From Candidimonas sp. (GTDB taxonomy: Bacteria; Pseudomonadota; Gammaproteobacteria; Burkholderiales; Burkholderiaceae_B): a DNA stretch of 35,555 nt. A program made the translations under genes and the position numbers. Where the stretch lies: assembly GCA_004298545.1 (NCBI GenBank), contig SCQX01000076.1, positions 1 through 35,555 of the forward strand, read 5' to 3'. The notes beneath the pieces are model-generated. The model worked only from the letters and a program-made list of their open reading frames with translations. It made no database searches and was not told the origin of the DNA. Shown piece by piece: positions 26,042-35,069 of this stretch. The first letter of the stretch is position 1; each line of letters begins with the position of its first letter.

Positions 26042-26847
26042 CGGGGAGTGGAATGCCCGAGTATTTCCTGCAGCCTGGCGGCGGTCAGCTCACCCATGTG
26101 CGATGCGATCATCCGTCCGTTGGCATCGAAGAATACCGTGGTTGGCAGCCCCTGCGAGCCGGCCGCCCGCAGGGCGCGGGAGGACGGATCGAGCAGCACG
26201 TGGTCGAATTGCAGCCCCTCGCGCGCGAGGAACGCGCGGACCGTCTGAACGCCCTCGCCCTGGTCGATCATCAGGAACGTGACGCCCGGGTACGTTTGCT
26301 GCGCGTGCGCGAGCATGGGCAGCTCGCGCCGGCACGGTGGGCACCAGGTTGCCCACAGGTTCATCACGATGGGCCGGCCGAGATAATGCGCCAGTGGCAC
26401 CTGTCGCGCGTCCAATGTGGTCAATGTCAGGTTCGGCAGAGGCGGCGCGTTGCGATCCAGCAGCGCGAGAGCGCCCTGCGTGGCTCCCCAGGCGAGCATG
26501 CCGGCGGCGATGCCGGTCAGCACCGGCCGGCGCAGCCACCGGGCCTGGCGGGTGCGCCACCAGACGAAGATGAGCGCGACGGGCAAGCCCGCCCACCAGT
26601 AGAAGCCGCCGTCGCCCAGCGCCAGAATCGATCGCGGCGCGGAAGCGTAGTCGGGCCACCATCGCAGGACGTACCCCAGCCGCGCCGCGATCAGGCCGAT
26701 GAACAGCGCGTCGAGCACGATGCCGGCGGCAACGCGGTGGCGGCTATTCGGGTAGCGGCGACGCATGAGATGCGGCACCATCCACGCCAGCAGCGCAGCG
26801 CCCGCCGCCACGATCACCTGTACGGAAAAAGGGCCCACGCCGATCAT
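26038..26847 (-). CDS. TlpA-family thioredoxin-like protein with an N-terminal Lgt-like membrane domain
   Basis: The 269-residue protein has two parts. Residues 1-130 hold several hydrophobic segments and a pattern like prolipoprotein diacylglyceryl transferase (IGVGPFSVQV, GLIAARLGYVLRWWPDY, GDGGFYWWAGLPVAL), but without the His of the Lgt SFHGGL motif, so transferase activity is doubtful. Residues 133-269 form a periplasmic thioredoxin domain with LTTLDARQVPLAHYLGRPI, the active site WATWCPPC (C169, C172) and GLPTTVFFDANGRM with the cis-Pro. It probably reduces or oxidises cell-envelope proteins; the partner is unknown. It starts 1 nt after the RND pump stop and ends overlapping the ppx start (ATGA). 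Confidence 0.85.
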   Translation of the reverse strand: MIGVGPFSVQVIVAAGAALLAWMVPHLMRRRYPNSRHRVAAGIVLDALFIGLIAARLGYVLRWWPDYASAPRSILALGDGGFYWWAGLPVALIFVWWRTRQARWLRRPVLTGIAAGMLAWGATQGALALLDRNAPPLPNLTLTTLDARQVPLAHYLGRPIVMNLWATWCPPCRRELPMLAHAQQTYPGVTFLMIDQGEGVQTVRAFLAREGLQFDHVLLDPSSRALRAAGSQGLPTTVFFDANGRMIASHMGELTAARLQEILGHSTPR

Positions 26848-26848
26848 G

Positions 26849-29800
26849 TCAGGCCACCGTCACCGGGTGGGAGGCCGCCCCGCCGGCCGCGGTCTTCTTC
26901 TCTGATTTCGCCACGTAGGTGTAGATGACGGGAACGACGTACAGCGAAATCAGCGCGCCGATCGTCAGCCCCGTGGCAATCACCACGCCCATGTCGAAGC
27001 GGCTCACCGCGCCCGGACCGGTCGCCACCAGCAGCGGCACGACGCCGAACACCATGGCGCAAGTGGTCATCAGAATGGGGCGCAGACGGATGCTCGAGGC
27101 TTTTTCCGCCGCCGCGCGGCGGTCGAGCCCCTCTTCCCGCTGGATCACGTTGGCGAATTGCACGATCAGGATGCTCTGTTTGGTGATCAGGCCGATCAGC
27201 GTGATCAGCCCGACCTCAGTGTATATGTTCAGCGTCGCGGCGCCCAGGTACAGGAAAACGAGCGCCCCGAACACGGACATGGGTACGGCCGCGAGCACGA
27301 TGAGCGGATCGCGGAAGCTTTCGAACTGCGCCGCCAGCAGCAAATACACCAACAGGATCGACAGGGCGAACGTGATGATGATCGTATTGCCCTGCTGGAT
27401 GAATTGCCGGGACTGGCTGGCGTAGTCGATGCCGTAACCGGCGGGCAATGCCTGGCGCGACAGGTTTTGCAGGTAGCCGAGCGCCTGGCCGAGTGTTACG
27501 CCCGGGGCCATCACGCCCTGAATCGTGACGGAACTCAGCTGCTGGAATTGCGGCAGAAATTCCGGCTCGACGCTGCGTGTGACATCGACCACCGTGGTGA
27601 GCGGGACGAGTTTGCCGCTTGCCGTGCGGATATAGTAGCCGTCGAGCGCATTGACGTTGGCGCGCGCCGAATCGGGCACCTGGGGGATCACCTCGTAGCT
27701 GTGACCCACCATGTCGAAGCGGCCGACGTAATTCTCGCTCAGGAGCGCGCTCAGATCCCGGCCAATGTCGTTCATGGTCAGGCCCAGATTGGCGGCGACG
27801 TTGCGGTTCACGTTCAGCGAGAGGCGCGGCGAGTCGTAGCGCAAATCTTTCGTCAGAAAGGCGAACAGGCCGCTTTTCATCGCCGTGCCAATCAGTTGAT
27901 CGGCGGCCGCGTCCATCTGCCGATAGCTGTGGGTGGAGGTCAGCACGAACTGGATGGGCAGACCGCCCGCCGACCCGGGCAGCGTGGGAAGCGAGAAGGC
28001 CACGGTCTGCAGTCCGGCCACGTCGTCGAGCTTCTTTTGCACCAGCGGCAGGAGTTGCATTTGCGTGCGCGAACGCTGACTCCAGTCTTTCAAGTTGGCG
28101 CCGCCGAACACGGCGTTGTTGCCGGCGCCCCCGGAAGGCGCAATACCGCTGATCTGCCAGACGAGCGCGGTTTCGGGAAAGCTGCTCAGAATCTTGCGGA
28201 TTTCGGCGTTGTAGGCGTTCAGATAATTCAGGGTCGCGGTGGCCGGGCCGATTCCCTGTTCCAGAACGACGCCCTGGTCCTCGGTCGGCGCGAGCTCGCT
28301 CTTGGTTCCGAGGAACAGCAGCGGGATGCTGACGAGCACGCAGGCGGCAACCAGCAGGACCAGCGGGCGGAAGTTCAGGATGGCGTGCAGCGAATGGTCG
28401 TAAACCGCGCGTATTCGCGTAAAGCCTCGATCCAGCAGATGGGTCAGTCCCCTTTCCGAGGTGTGGCGCAGCACCTTCGAGCTGAGCATGGGCGTCAGTG
28501 TGAGCGCCACGATCATCGACACGATGACGGTGGCCACCAGGGTGAACGCGAATTCGGTGAACAGGCTGCCGGTCAGACCACCCATGAAACCAATCGGAAT
28601 GAACACCGCCACCAGCGTGGTCGACATGACGATGATCGGGCTTGCCAGTTCGCGCGCCCCGGCGATGGCGGCATCGAGGGGGCGCGCGCCCTCGTCGATC
28701 AGCCGCTGAATGTTTTCAAGCACGATGATGGCGTCGTCGACCACCAGCCCGATCGCCAGCACGACCGCGAGCAGGGTCAGCAGGTTGATGGTAAAGCCGA
28801 GCGCCAGCATGATGAGCCCCGCGCCGACGACCGACAGCGGGATGGCCAGCGCCGGCAGCAGCAGCGAGCGAACGGAGCCGAGAAACAGGAAGATGACGAC
28901 CACTACCACCGCGAGCGTGATGGCGATGGTGGACAGCACCTCGTGGAGGGACGCCGTGATGAATGTGCTCTGATCGAGCGCGATGTCCGCATGCATGCCC
29001 GGTGGCAGCGAGGGTTCGAGTTCGTGCAACGCCGCGTGGACGCCCGCCGCGACATCGAGCGCATTGGCGTCCGGTGACGGCTGCACGCCGATGAATACGG
29101 CGGGCCTGCCGTCGTAGAACACGGCCTGGTCATAGTTTTCAGCGCCCAGCGTTACGTTGGCCACGTCCTTGAGACGGATGATGGTGTTGCCGACGGTTTT
29201 CACCACCAGATTCTTGAACTGGTCCAGATTGTTCAGCGATGTCGTGGCGGTGATCGTCACTTGTTTTTGCCGGTTGCGCGTGCTGCCGACCGCCGAAATG
29301 AAATTGTTGGCCTGCAGCGCCGCGGCGACATCGGCGGGCGTGATGGCGCGCGCCGCCATACGTGTCGGGTCCAGCCAGGCGCGCAACGCGAATGCGTTGC
29401 CGCTGGGGTCGGTGCCGGCGGGCACGATCTGCGCCTGGCCCACGCCCGGCACGCCCTGAATCTTGGGTTGGGCGACGCGCAGCACGTAATCGTTGATCTG
29501 CTGCTGGCTCATGTTGGTGCCGCTGAACGACAGGTACATCAGTGCGGTCGAATCGCCAACGGTTTCATTGATGATCGGCCGCTGGCTGTCGGCGGGCAGC
29601 AGGTTCTGGGCCTGGTTCACTTTCGACAGAATTTGTGCAACCGCGGCGTTCGGGTCGAAATTGAGCCGCATGTTGATGGTGATCGTCGACTGGCCCTGCG
29701 CGCTCGTGCCCGTCATGTAGTCGATGCCCGGCGCGCTGGCGATGGCCTGCTGCAGCGGCGACGTGATGAACGCCCTGACTGTTTCCGCGCTGGCGCCCGG

Positions 29801-29953
29801 ATAGGCGGTCGTCACGGTGACGACGGTGCTGGTGACGGTCGGGTACTCGCGCACCGTCATGCCGGTCCATGCGCGTATGCCGAGCAGCAGGATGACGAGA
29901 CTGATGGCGCTGGCCAGTACCGGGCGGTGAATGAAGATGTCGGTGAATTTCAT
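26849..29953 (-). CDS. RND family efflux pump, inner-membrane permease (HAE1 type)
   Basis: A 1034-residue proton-driven drug exporter of the AcrB/MexF superfamily; the length is typical. The N-terminus FTDIFIHRPVLASAISLVI is the usual first helix. TM4 carries the proton-relay pair in IGLVVDDAIIVLENIQR. Also seen are EREYPTV-like VREYPTVTSTVVTVTTAYPG, the porter-domain repeats, FESFRDPLIVLAAVPMSVFG and the second-half TM10-like GLITLIGLITKQSILIVQFAN. Heavy-metal-type (CusA) signatures are absent, so substrates are more likely hydrophobic compounds or drugs. It lies 12 nt after the membrane-fusion protein gene, with the outer-membrane protein upstream, and is followed after 1 nt by the TlpA-like gene. 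No dedicated regulator is adjacent. Confidence 0.95.
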   Translation of the reverse strand: MKFTDIFIHRPVLASAISLVILLLGIRAWTGMTVREYPTVTSTVVTVTTAYPGASAETVRAFITSPLQQAIASAPGIDYMTGTSAQGQSTITINMRLNFDPNAAVAQILSKVNQAQNLLPADSQRPIINETVGDSTALMYLSFSGTNMSQQQINDYVLRVAQPKIQGVPGVGQAQIVPAGTDPSGNAFALRAWLDPTRMAARAITPADVAAALQANNFISAVGSTRNRQKQVTITATTSLNNLDQFKNLVVKTVGNTIIRLKDVANVTLGAENYDQAVFYDGRPAVFIGVQPSPDANALDVAAGVHAALHELEPSLPPGMHADIALDQSTFITASLHEVLSTIAITLAVVVVVIFLFLGSVRSLLLPALAIPLSVVGAGLIMLALGFTINLLTLLAVVLAIGLVVDDAIIVLENIQRLIDEGARPLDAAIAGARELASPIIVMSTTLVAVFIPIGFMGGLTGSLFTEFAFTLVATVIVSMIVALTLTPMLSSKVLRHTSERGLTHLLDRGFTRIRAVYDHSLHAILNFRPLVLLVAACVLVSIPLLFLGTKSELAPTEDQGVVLEQGIGPATATLNYLNAYNAEIRKILSSFPETALVWQISGIAPSGGAGNNAVFGGANLKDWSQRSRTQMQLLPLVQKKLDDVAGLQTVAFSLPTLPGSAGGLPIQFVLTSTHSYRQMDAAADQLIGTAMKSGLFAFLTKDLRYDSPRLSLNVNRNVAANLGLTMNDIGRDLSALLSENYVGRFDMVGHSYEVIPQVPDSARANVNALDGYYIRTASGKLVPLTTVVDVTRSVEPEFLPQFQQLSSVTIQGVMAPGVTLGQALGYLQNLSRQALPAGYGIDYASQSRQFIQQGNTIIITFALSILLVYLLLAAQFESFRDPLIVLAAVPMSVFGALVFLYLGAATLNIYTEVGLITLIGLITKQSILIVQFANVIQREEGLDRRAAAEKASSIRLRPILMTTCAMVFGVVPLLVATGPGAVSRFDMGVVIATGLTIGALISLYVVPVIYTYVAKSEKKTAAGGAASHPVTVA

Positions 29954-29965
29954 GGCGCGGCCAGC

Positions 29966-31048
29966 CTACGGTTGCACGTGGTTGTTGGCCACCACCGGCA
30001 TGCCGTTGCGCAACTTGTTCTGGCCGGCCGTGACTAGGGTTTCCCCGGCCGTCAGGCCGGCGATGACGAGGGCCGAACCATCGCGTTCGTCGCCCACCCG
30101 CACCACGCGTTCGTGCGCGGTCAGCGCGTGGTCGGCGCTGCTGGTCACCACGTACACGCTGTCGCCCGAGGTGCTGTAGGTGATTGCGGTGTTGGGCACC
30201 GTCACACCGCGCAGCGGCTTGCCAAGGGAGAGCCTGACGTTGCCATACAGACCCGGGCGCAGTAGTTCGCGCGGGTTGGCAAGCGTCGCCTGCACGTCGA
30301 TGTTGCGTGTGGCGGGGTCCACGCGCGAACCGATGGCGGTGACGTGTCCGTCGAATGTTTTGCCGGCATAGGCGTTGACCGTGAATGCCACGTTCAGCCC
30401 CGGCGCGACTTCGCTCAGGTTGCTTTGCGGCAGCGAGAAATTCAGCAGCAGCGGATCGTGGCGCTGCAGATTGACGATGGGAGTTCCGGGCGAGACGTAT
30501 TGGCCGACACTGACCTCGCGAATGCCGACGATGCCGCTGAATGGCGCGGTAATGTCGAGTTTCTTCAGCGTTGCCTGGTCACCCTCGACCGCCGCCTGAG
30601 CGGTGGCGTTGTCCGCCTCGGCGGTTTGCAGGTCCGACTGGCTGGCGGCGCGCGCCGCGTACAGCTTGCGTATGCGCGCGAGCGTCGCCTGCGTGAGCCG
30701 CAGCTTGGCCTGATCGGCGTGCAGCTGCGCCAGCTGGTTCGAATCATCCAGGTGCACCAGCGGGTCGCCCTTGCGCACGCGCGCGCCCGAGCGGAAGGCG
30801 ATTTGCGTGACGTTGCCGGCGATCTGCGCGGTGATTTCGGTTCCCTCGACCGCTTCCAGACTTCCCACCACGTTGATTTCCGGGAGCCAGGAGGCCTCGC
30901 GCGCGGCGGCGGTGGACACGGTGACCGGCGGGAACCCGCGGTGCGCCGCCGCCTCGGCCGCGCGGTGGTCCGCATAGTACTTCCCGCCGAAGATCCCGCC
31001 GAATACGACGACCAATATCACCACCACCGCCAGCACTTGTTTTCGCAT
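29966..31048 (-). CDS. RND efflux periplasmic adaptor (membrane fusion protein)
   Basis: A 360-residue adaptor linking the RND pump to the outer-membrane channel. It begins with a hydrophobic anchor (MRKQVLAVVVILVVVFGGIFGG, shown split: MRKQVLAVVV then ILVVVFGGIF), followed by the lipoyl half-motif VVGSLEAVEGTEITAQIAG, an alpha-hairpin (about 100-160), the second lipoyl half ITAPFSGIVGIREVSVGQYV, then beta-barrel and membrane-proximal domains. ATG 31048 is preferred over a start 17 codons upstream because GGAGAG lies 6 nt before it and it begins the hydrophobic segment. There is no lipobox Cys, so it is probably membrane-anchored by the N-terminus. Spacing is 51 nt from the upstream gene and 12 nt to the pump gene. 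Confidence 0.93.
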   Translation of the reverse strand: MRKQVLAVVVILVVVFGGIFGGKYYADHRAAEAAAHRGFPPVTVSTAAAREASWLPEINVVGSLEAVEGTEITAQIAGNVTQIAFRSGARVRKGDPLVHLDDSNQLAQLHADQAKLRLTQATLARIRKLYAARAASQSDLQTAEADNATAQAAVEGDQATLKKLDITAPFSGIVGIREVSVGQYVSPGTPIVNLQRHDPLLLNFSLPQSNLSEVAPGLNVAFTVNAYAGKTFDGHVTAIGSRVDPATRNIDVQATLANPRELLRPGLYGNVRLSLGKPLRGVTVPNTAITYSTSGDSVYVVTSSADHALTAHERVVRVGDERDGSALVIAGLTAGETLVTAGQNKLRNGMPVVANNHVQP

Positions 31049-31099
31049 CGATACTCTCCGCGCCACGGCCCTGTCGGGGCAGCGGCGTTGCAAATTCAT

Positions 31100-32683
31100 T
31101 CATTCACTCGCCGCCGCGTGTCTCGACGAGCCATGGCGATCGCCCTGTGGTTGCGCCCCCGCAGCGGCGGCTGCCGCCGGCGACGGCGCCGCGCCCCATT
31201 CGCCGCCGCCAAGCGCCACATACAGTGCGGCGGTGTCGGCGTAGCGCTGCGCCTGTGCCTTGACGAATGCCACGCGCGTGTTTTGATACTGTGTTTCGCT
31301 CGTGAGCAGGTTCAGATAATCGACTTGCCCCGCGCTGTATTGTGTGGTGACCAGCGCGAGCGCCTGCCGCGCGGCCTGCATCGCGCGCGCCTGCGCTTCG
31401 AGGAAAGCGGAGTCGTGCTCCAGGGCGCGCAGCACGTCGGCCACATTGCGGAAGGCTCCCAGCACGGTGCCGCGGTATGTTGCGAACATGCCGCGGTATG
31501 CCGCCTGCGCCGCATTTTTCCGGGCCTCCAGCGTGCCACCTTCGAACAGAGGGGCCACCAGCCCCGCGGCCAGATTCCACAGGCGGCTCGCGGGGTCGAA
31601 GAAGGTATTGGCGAAGTTGCTTTGCTGACCGAAGCCGGCGGTCAGTTGCAGGCTGGGATACATTTGCGCGACGGCCTCGCCAACCTGCGCATTCGCGGCG
31701 CGCAGCTGTGCTTCCGCGGCGCGTATGTCGGGCCGGTTCCGCACCAACGCCGACGGCAGGCTCAGCGGCAGTGTGGCGGGCAACCGCAGATCGGTCAGTT
31801 TGGGTGTTTGCATGTCGCCCGCTTGCGCCGGCAGCCTGCCGGTGACCGTTGCCAGCAGATGCCGCGCGGCTGCCCGCGCTTGCCGCAATTGCGCCAGCTG
31901 CGCTTTCGTGCTGGCCAGCTGGCTCTCCTGGGTGAGCACGTCGAACTGCGCGGTGGCGCCAAGCTGATAGCGCTTGCGGGCCAGCCCGAGAACCTGCTCC
32001 TCGTCGCGAACGTTTTCTTGCGTTGCCGTTATTTCGTCGTCGAGCGCGGCCAGGCCGATTGCCGTGTTCACGACGTTGCCCACGATCATCAGGCGCGCTG
32101 CGGACAACTGGTCTTGCGCCACGTCGACCAGCGCCTGCTGGCTGCGCGTCACCAGGCGGTTCAGCCCGAAGACATCCGGGTAGTAGCTGACCGAGACCTG
32201 GCCGGTGTAGAGGTTATAGAGCTGTGGCCCCGTCATGCCTCCGGTGGCCGCACCCGAAGATCGCGTCCGCTCGCCACCCAGGCCGAGTGCGACTTGCGGG
32301 TAGAACACGCCCTGCGCCGCCTTCAGCTGGAACTGCGCTTGTTCGAGCGTGGCTTGCGCCGCGTCGAGATCGGGGTTGTGGGCCAGTGCCTGATCGACCA
32401 GCCGGTCCAGTGCCGCCGACCCGAACCCTTGCCACCAGTGCGAATTGACGGTTGCACCGGGTTTGAAAATTTGCGCGCTGGCGGATGATCCGCTCGCCGA
32501 TGGCGCCGCCGCAATCGCAAGGGGAGCGGGTGTCGCGGTATAGCTGGCGACGTTCGGCGCCTCGGGCTTGTGGTACGCGGGGCCGACGGTACAGGACACG
32601 AGCGCCATGCAGGCTCCGAGCACCGATATATTGCGCGCGAACTGCGCCATTGGCGCGGAATCGGCCCGGAGGTTGAAATGCAT
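31100..32683 (-). CDS. Outer-membrane efflux lipoprotein, NodT/OprM family
   Basis: The outer-membrane channel of the tripartite efflux system, 527 residues from ATG 32683. The signal peptide ends in a lipobox (MALVSC, then TVGPAYHKPEAP), so it is lipid-anchored, and TVGPxYxxP is typical of the NodT family. Two OEP repeats follow (DRLVDQALAHNPDLDAAQAT; RNRPDIRAAEAQLRAANAQV), with tip-region LYTGQVSVSYYPDVFG. ATG 32683 is chosen because AAGGA lies 9 nt upstream; ATG 32650 is a second option that still keeps the lipobox. The C-terminal tail is Ala/Pro-rich. It is the first gene of the minus-strand operon with the adaptor, the pump, the TlpA-like gene and ppx. Confidence 0.94.
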   Translation of the reverse strand: MHFNLRADSAPMAQFARNISVLGACMALVSCTVGPAYHKPEAPNVASYTATPAPLAIAAAPSASGSSASAQIFKPGATVNSHWWQGFGSAALDRLVDQALAHNPDLDAAQATLEQAQFQLKAAQGVFYPQVALGLGGERTRSSGAATGGMTGPQLYNLYTGQVSVSYYPDVFGLNRLVTRSQQALVDVAQDQLSAARLMIVGNVVNTAIGLAALDDEITATQENVRDEEQVLGLARKRYQLGATAQFDVLTQESQLASTKAQLAQLRQARAAARHLLATVTGRLPAQAGDMQTPKLTDLRLPATLPLSLPSALVRNRPDIRAAEAQLRAANAQVGEAVAQMYPSLQLTAGFGQQSNFANTFFDPASRLWNLAAGLVAPLFEGGTLEARKNAAQAAYRGMFATYRGTVLGAFRNVADVLRALEHDSAFLEAQARAMQAARQALALVTTQYSAGQVDYLNLLTSETQYQNTRVAFVKAQAQRYADTAALYVALGGGEWGAAPSPAAAAAAGAQPQGDRHGSSRHAAASE

Positions 32684-32855
32684 GGTCTTATCCTTGGCGT
32701 CGGCCGGGCGCCCACATGCGGATGTCGCGTTCGCGACCAAGGCTCGCGGAACACGCGACCCGCCCGGCTACTGGGTGTCCGTTCACGACACCGATGCGCC
32801 GCCCGCCAACCCACACGCTCGAATGGGAGTTCGAATCGGCCAAACGGTACGTCGG

Positions 32856-32867
32856 GTATTGTAATAC
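32856..32867 (-). promoter_or_regulatory. Operator-like inverted repeat overlapping a -10 box upstream of the efflux operon
   Basis: GTATT-GT-AATAC is a perfect 5-2-5 inverted repeat. On the minus strand it contains TACAAT, a good -10 hexamer, about 175 nt upstream of the outer-membrane protein start. No matching -35 is seen at 16-18 nt. The rest of the 281-nt gap (32684-32964) shows no gene. A repressor site overlapping the -10 is plausible, but no local regulator exists. Confidence 0.35.
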
Positions 32868-32964
32868 GTTGATTCAAGGCGTGACCGGCGACCCGCCGAT
32901 CGTTCCGTCCAGAATGGCGTGAACCCACGCGATCCAGCTCGAAAGCCCCTGGCGGCACCCGCCG

Positions 32965-33345
32965 TCAGGCTGTGGCGTCCGTGCGCGGCGGCTCCTGCCG
33001 CAGCAGGCCGTGAGCTTTCGCCGTTCGCAGCGCGAGGCGGATCTCCAGGGAATCGACCGGCCGGGCGAGCGGCCCCCTTGGCGCCTCGATCTCCCCGCGG
33101 CTGTAATGCCTGACGTTCTGCCCCGCGCAGCCGCGCTTGAGGTCGTCCACGCGTTGCCAGCCACGGATGTCCAGCCCCCACGCGCCGTCCTTGGACGTCA
33201 CGAAGGCGTGCAGGCAGTGCCCATGCTCGTCGAAGAGCGCGGCCATGGGCAGCCGCAAACGTTCGCTGAGCGCGACGGCGATGCTCCAGCGCTGGGGCTG
33301 ATGCCAGACGAAGTCGGTGATGGGGGATTCTGGTGTAGGGGTCAT
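32965..33345 (-). CDS. Small protein of unknown function
   Basis: A 126-residue soluble-looking protein without signal peptide or membrane segment. It has the order SIAVALSERLRLPMAALFD, EHGHCLHAFV, then WGLDIRGWQRVDDL. I recall families of small uncharacterised proteins with a similar order of an AL..R.GLP helix, H-A-F-V and LD-I/V-RG, some with a Cys near the first helix; that Cys is not present here (WSIAV). The second half has no recognisable motif. ATG 33345 is used; an in-frame TTG at 33393 would add 16 residues. Neither has a clear ribosome site. It is divergent from the flavoprotein gene and lies upstream of the efflux operon on the same strand, 281 nt away. Function not assigned. Confidence 0.65.
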   Translation of the reverse strand: MTPTPESPITDFVWHQPQRWSIAVALSERLRLPMAALFDEHGHCLHAFVTSKDGAWGLDIRGWQRVDDLKRGCAGQNVRHYSRGEIEAPRGPLARPVDSLEIRLALRTAKAHGLLRQEPPRTDATA

Positions 33346-33501
33346 GGCGGCGCGGGTTGACGGTGACGTGAAGTTCAGGGGGGATGCGGGCAATATACCG
33401 CGCTTTCCGCGTCTTCATGGCCATCCTCGCCGTTGCGCCGCCGGCAGGCGCTTATGATGGCGTGACACGACATTTGAATTCCATGGTGATCGGAGAGGCG
33501 A

Positions 33502-34929
33502 ATGGTGCGCAAGACGAAGTTGGCGGTCATCGGCGCGGGTACGGCCGGCCTGACGGCAATCAAAGAAGCCCAGCGTCTGACACAGGACGTGATGCTCATC
33601 GACGATGGCCCTTTGGGCACCACCTGCGCGCGGGTTGGCTGCATGCCGTCAAAAACGCTGCTTGCGCCGGCGCACGTCTATGCGCGCCGCAAGTTCCTGG
33701 CGGAGGCGGGCGTGCTGGGCACCGACGCGCTGGCCATCGACCTGCCCGCCGTTCTCCACCATGTGCGGCAGTTGCGCGACCGCTACGTCGCGGGGCCGAT
33801 CGCGCTTGCCGAATCGCTGGGCAGTCGTTACCTGAAGGGCCGCCCGCGGTTTCTCGATCCGCATACCCTGGAGGTCGATGGCGAGCAGATCGAGGCCGAC
33901 GCGATCGTCATCGCCACCGGCAGCCAGCCTGTCGTACCCGACGGCTGGCGCGCACTTGGGAATCGGGTACTGACATCCGACACTGTTTTCGAACAAAAGG
34001 ATCTGGGGCGTCGTGTGGCGGTAATCGGGCTTGGCGCCATCGGCGTCGAACTTGGGCAGGCGTTGGCGCAGCTGGGGTTGGATGTAACAGGCCTGACGCG
34101 TGGGCAAACCGTTGGCGGGCTGACCGACCCCGAGGTGTCGGCCACTTTGATCGATTGTCTGCGCGAAGACCTGCGAATCCACACTGGTGTGCAGGTGGAC
34201 CTTGGCCCGAGCGGCGACGCCGCCGTGCGCGTTTCCGCTGGTGACCAGACATTCGAAGTGGATTGGGTGCTCGCCAGCCTGGGGCGCCGGCCGAACATCG
34301 AGGGGCTGGGGCTGGAAAACCTGGACATCGATTTCGATGAAAGGGGAGCGCCCCGGTTCGATCCCGCCACCTTGCGGATCGGCAAGCACGATATTTTCAT
34401 TGCCGGCGACGTGAATGGCGTTCGCCCCATACAGCATGAGGCGGCCGACGAGGGTCGGGTGGCGGCCTACCACGCGTTGCGGCCCGGTGCGCCGTGCCTG
34501 CGCCGCCGCGCGCCTTTGGGCATCGTCTTCACCGAGCCGAACGCGGCCTATGTGGGGCAGCGGTACGCGGCGTTGCCATCGCGGGAAATCGCGATCGGCG
34601 AAGTAGATTTCTCCCGGCAGGGCCGCGCCCTTCTGGAGGGCCGCAACGCCGGCCGCCTGCGCGTGTATCTGGCGTGCCCCGATGGCCGCCTGCTGGGCGC
34701 GGAGATGGTGGCGCCCGATGGCGAACATCTGGCGCATTTGTTGGCCTGGGCGGTGCAGAAGGCGATGACGGTAGACGAATTATTGCAACTGCCGTTTTAC
34801 CATCCGGTGGTGGAAGAGGGCCTGCGCTCGGCGCTGCAGGCGGCCCGGCGCGCACTGGGCCGCAAGCGGCAAACGCCCGATCTGCCGCTGTGCGGGGAAC
34901 CCGCCGCGTGGGCGCTTGGCGGCAATTGA
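33502..34929 (+). CDS. Dihydrolipoyl dehydrogenase-like pyridine nucleotide-disulfide oxidoreductase
   Basis: A 475-residue FAD-dependent disulfide oxidoreductase. Seen: FAD-binding LAVIGAGTAGLTAIKEA (residues 7-23), redox-active disulfide GTTCARVGCMPSK, IVIATGSQPVVP, NAD-binding VAVIGLGAIGVELGQALAQL, second FAD motif DIFIAGDVNG, and dimer-interface HPVVEE supplying the catalytic His-Glu pair. ATG 33502 has GGAGAG about 4 nt upstream. No 2-oxoacid dehydrogenase genes are adjacent, so it may serve a role other than lipoamide recycling; family members with the same TTCARVGCMPSK segment are commonly annotated as dihydrolipoyl dehydrogenases without a known partner. A TATGAT box at 33453-33458 is a possible -10. 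Confidence 0.88.
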   Translation: MVRKTKLAVIGAGTAGLTAIKEAQRLTQDVMLIDDGPLGTTCARVGCMPSKTLLAPAHVYARRKFLAEAGVLGTDALAIDLPAVLHHVRQLRDRYVAGPIALAESLGSRYLKGRPRFLDPHTLEVDGEQIEADAIVIATGSQPVVPDGWRALGNRVLTSDTVFEQKDLGRRVAVIGLGAIGVELGQALAQLGLDVTGLTRGQTVGGLTDPEVSATLIDCLREDLRIHTGVQVDLGPSGDAAVRVSAGDQTFEVDWVLASLGRRPNIEGLGLENLDIDFDERGAPRFDPATLRIGKHDIFIAGDVNGVRPIQHEAADEGRVAAYHALRPGAPCLRRRAPLGIVFTEPNAAYVGQRYAALPSREIAIGEVDFSRQGRALLEGRNAGRLRVYLACPDGRLLGAEMVAPDGEHLAHLLAWAVQKAMTVDELLQLPFYHPVVEEGLRSALQAARRALGRKRQTPDLPLCGEPAAWALGGN

Positions 34930-35069
34930 GTTCGCGGGCGTCGTTTTTGCTCGCAGGGTCGCGGGTGCCCCGCACTCATTTCCCGCTGATAATGGGCATG
35001 CCGTTGGCATCATGCGCGCCCCGACCGTGCAGGCGGCTGGTGTGTGTTTGGCGATAGGGAGGTGCGCCC

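Noticed and set aside
27158-29077. 639-codon open frame on the plus strand, antisense to the RND pump gene
   Set aside because: Its product is rich in Gln, Arg, Asp and His without any domain, as expected from the reverse strand of a GC-rich membrane-protein gene. The minus-strand frame encodes a complete RND permease.
30344-32488. 714-codon plus-strand open frame antisense to the adaptor and outer-membrane genes
   Set aside because: It crosses two well-supported genes and their spacer, has skewed composition (Arg, Gln, Leu) and no recognisable motif.
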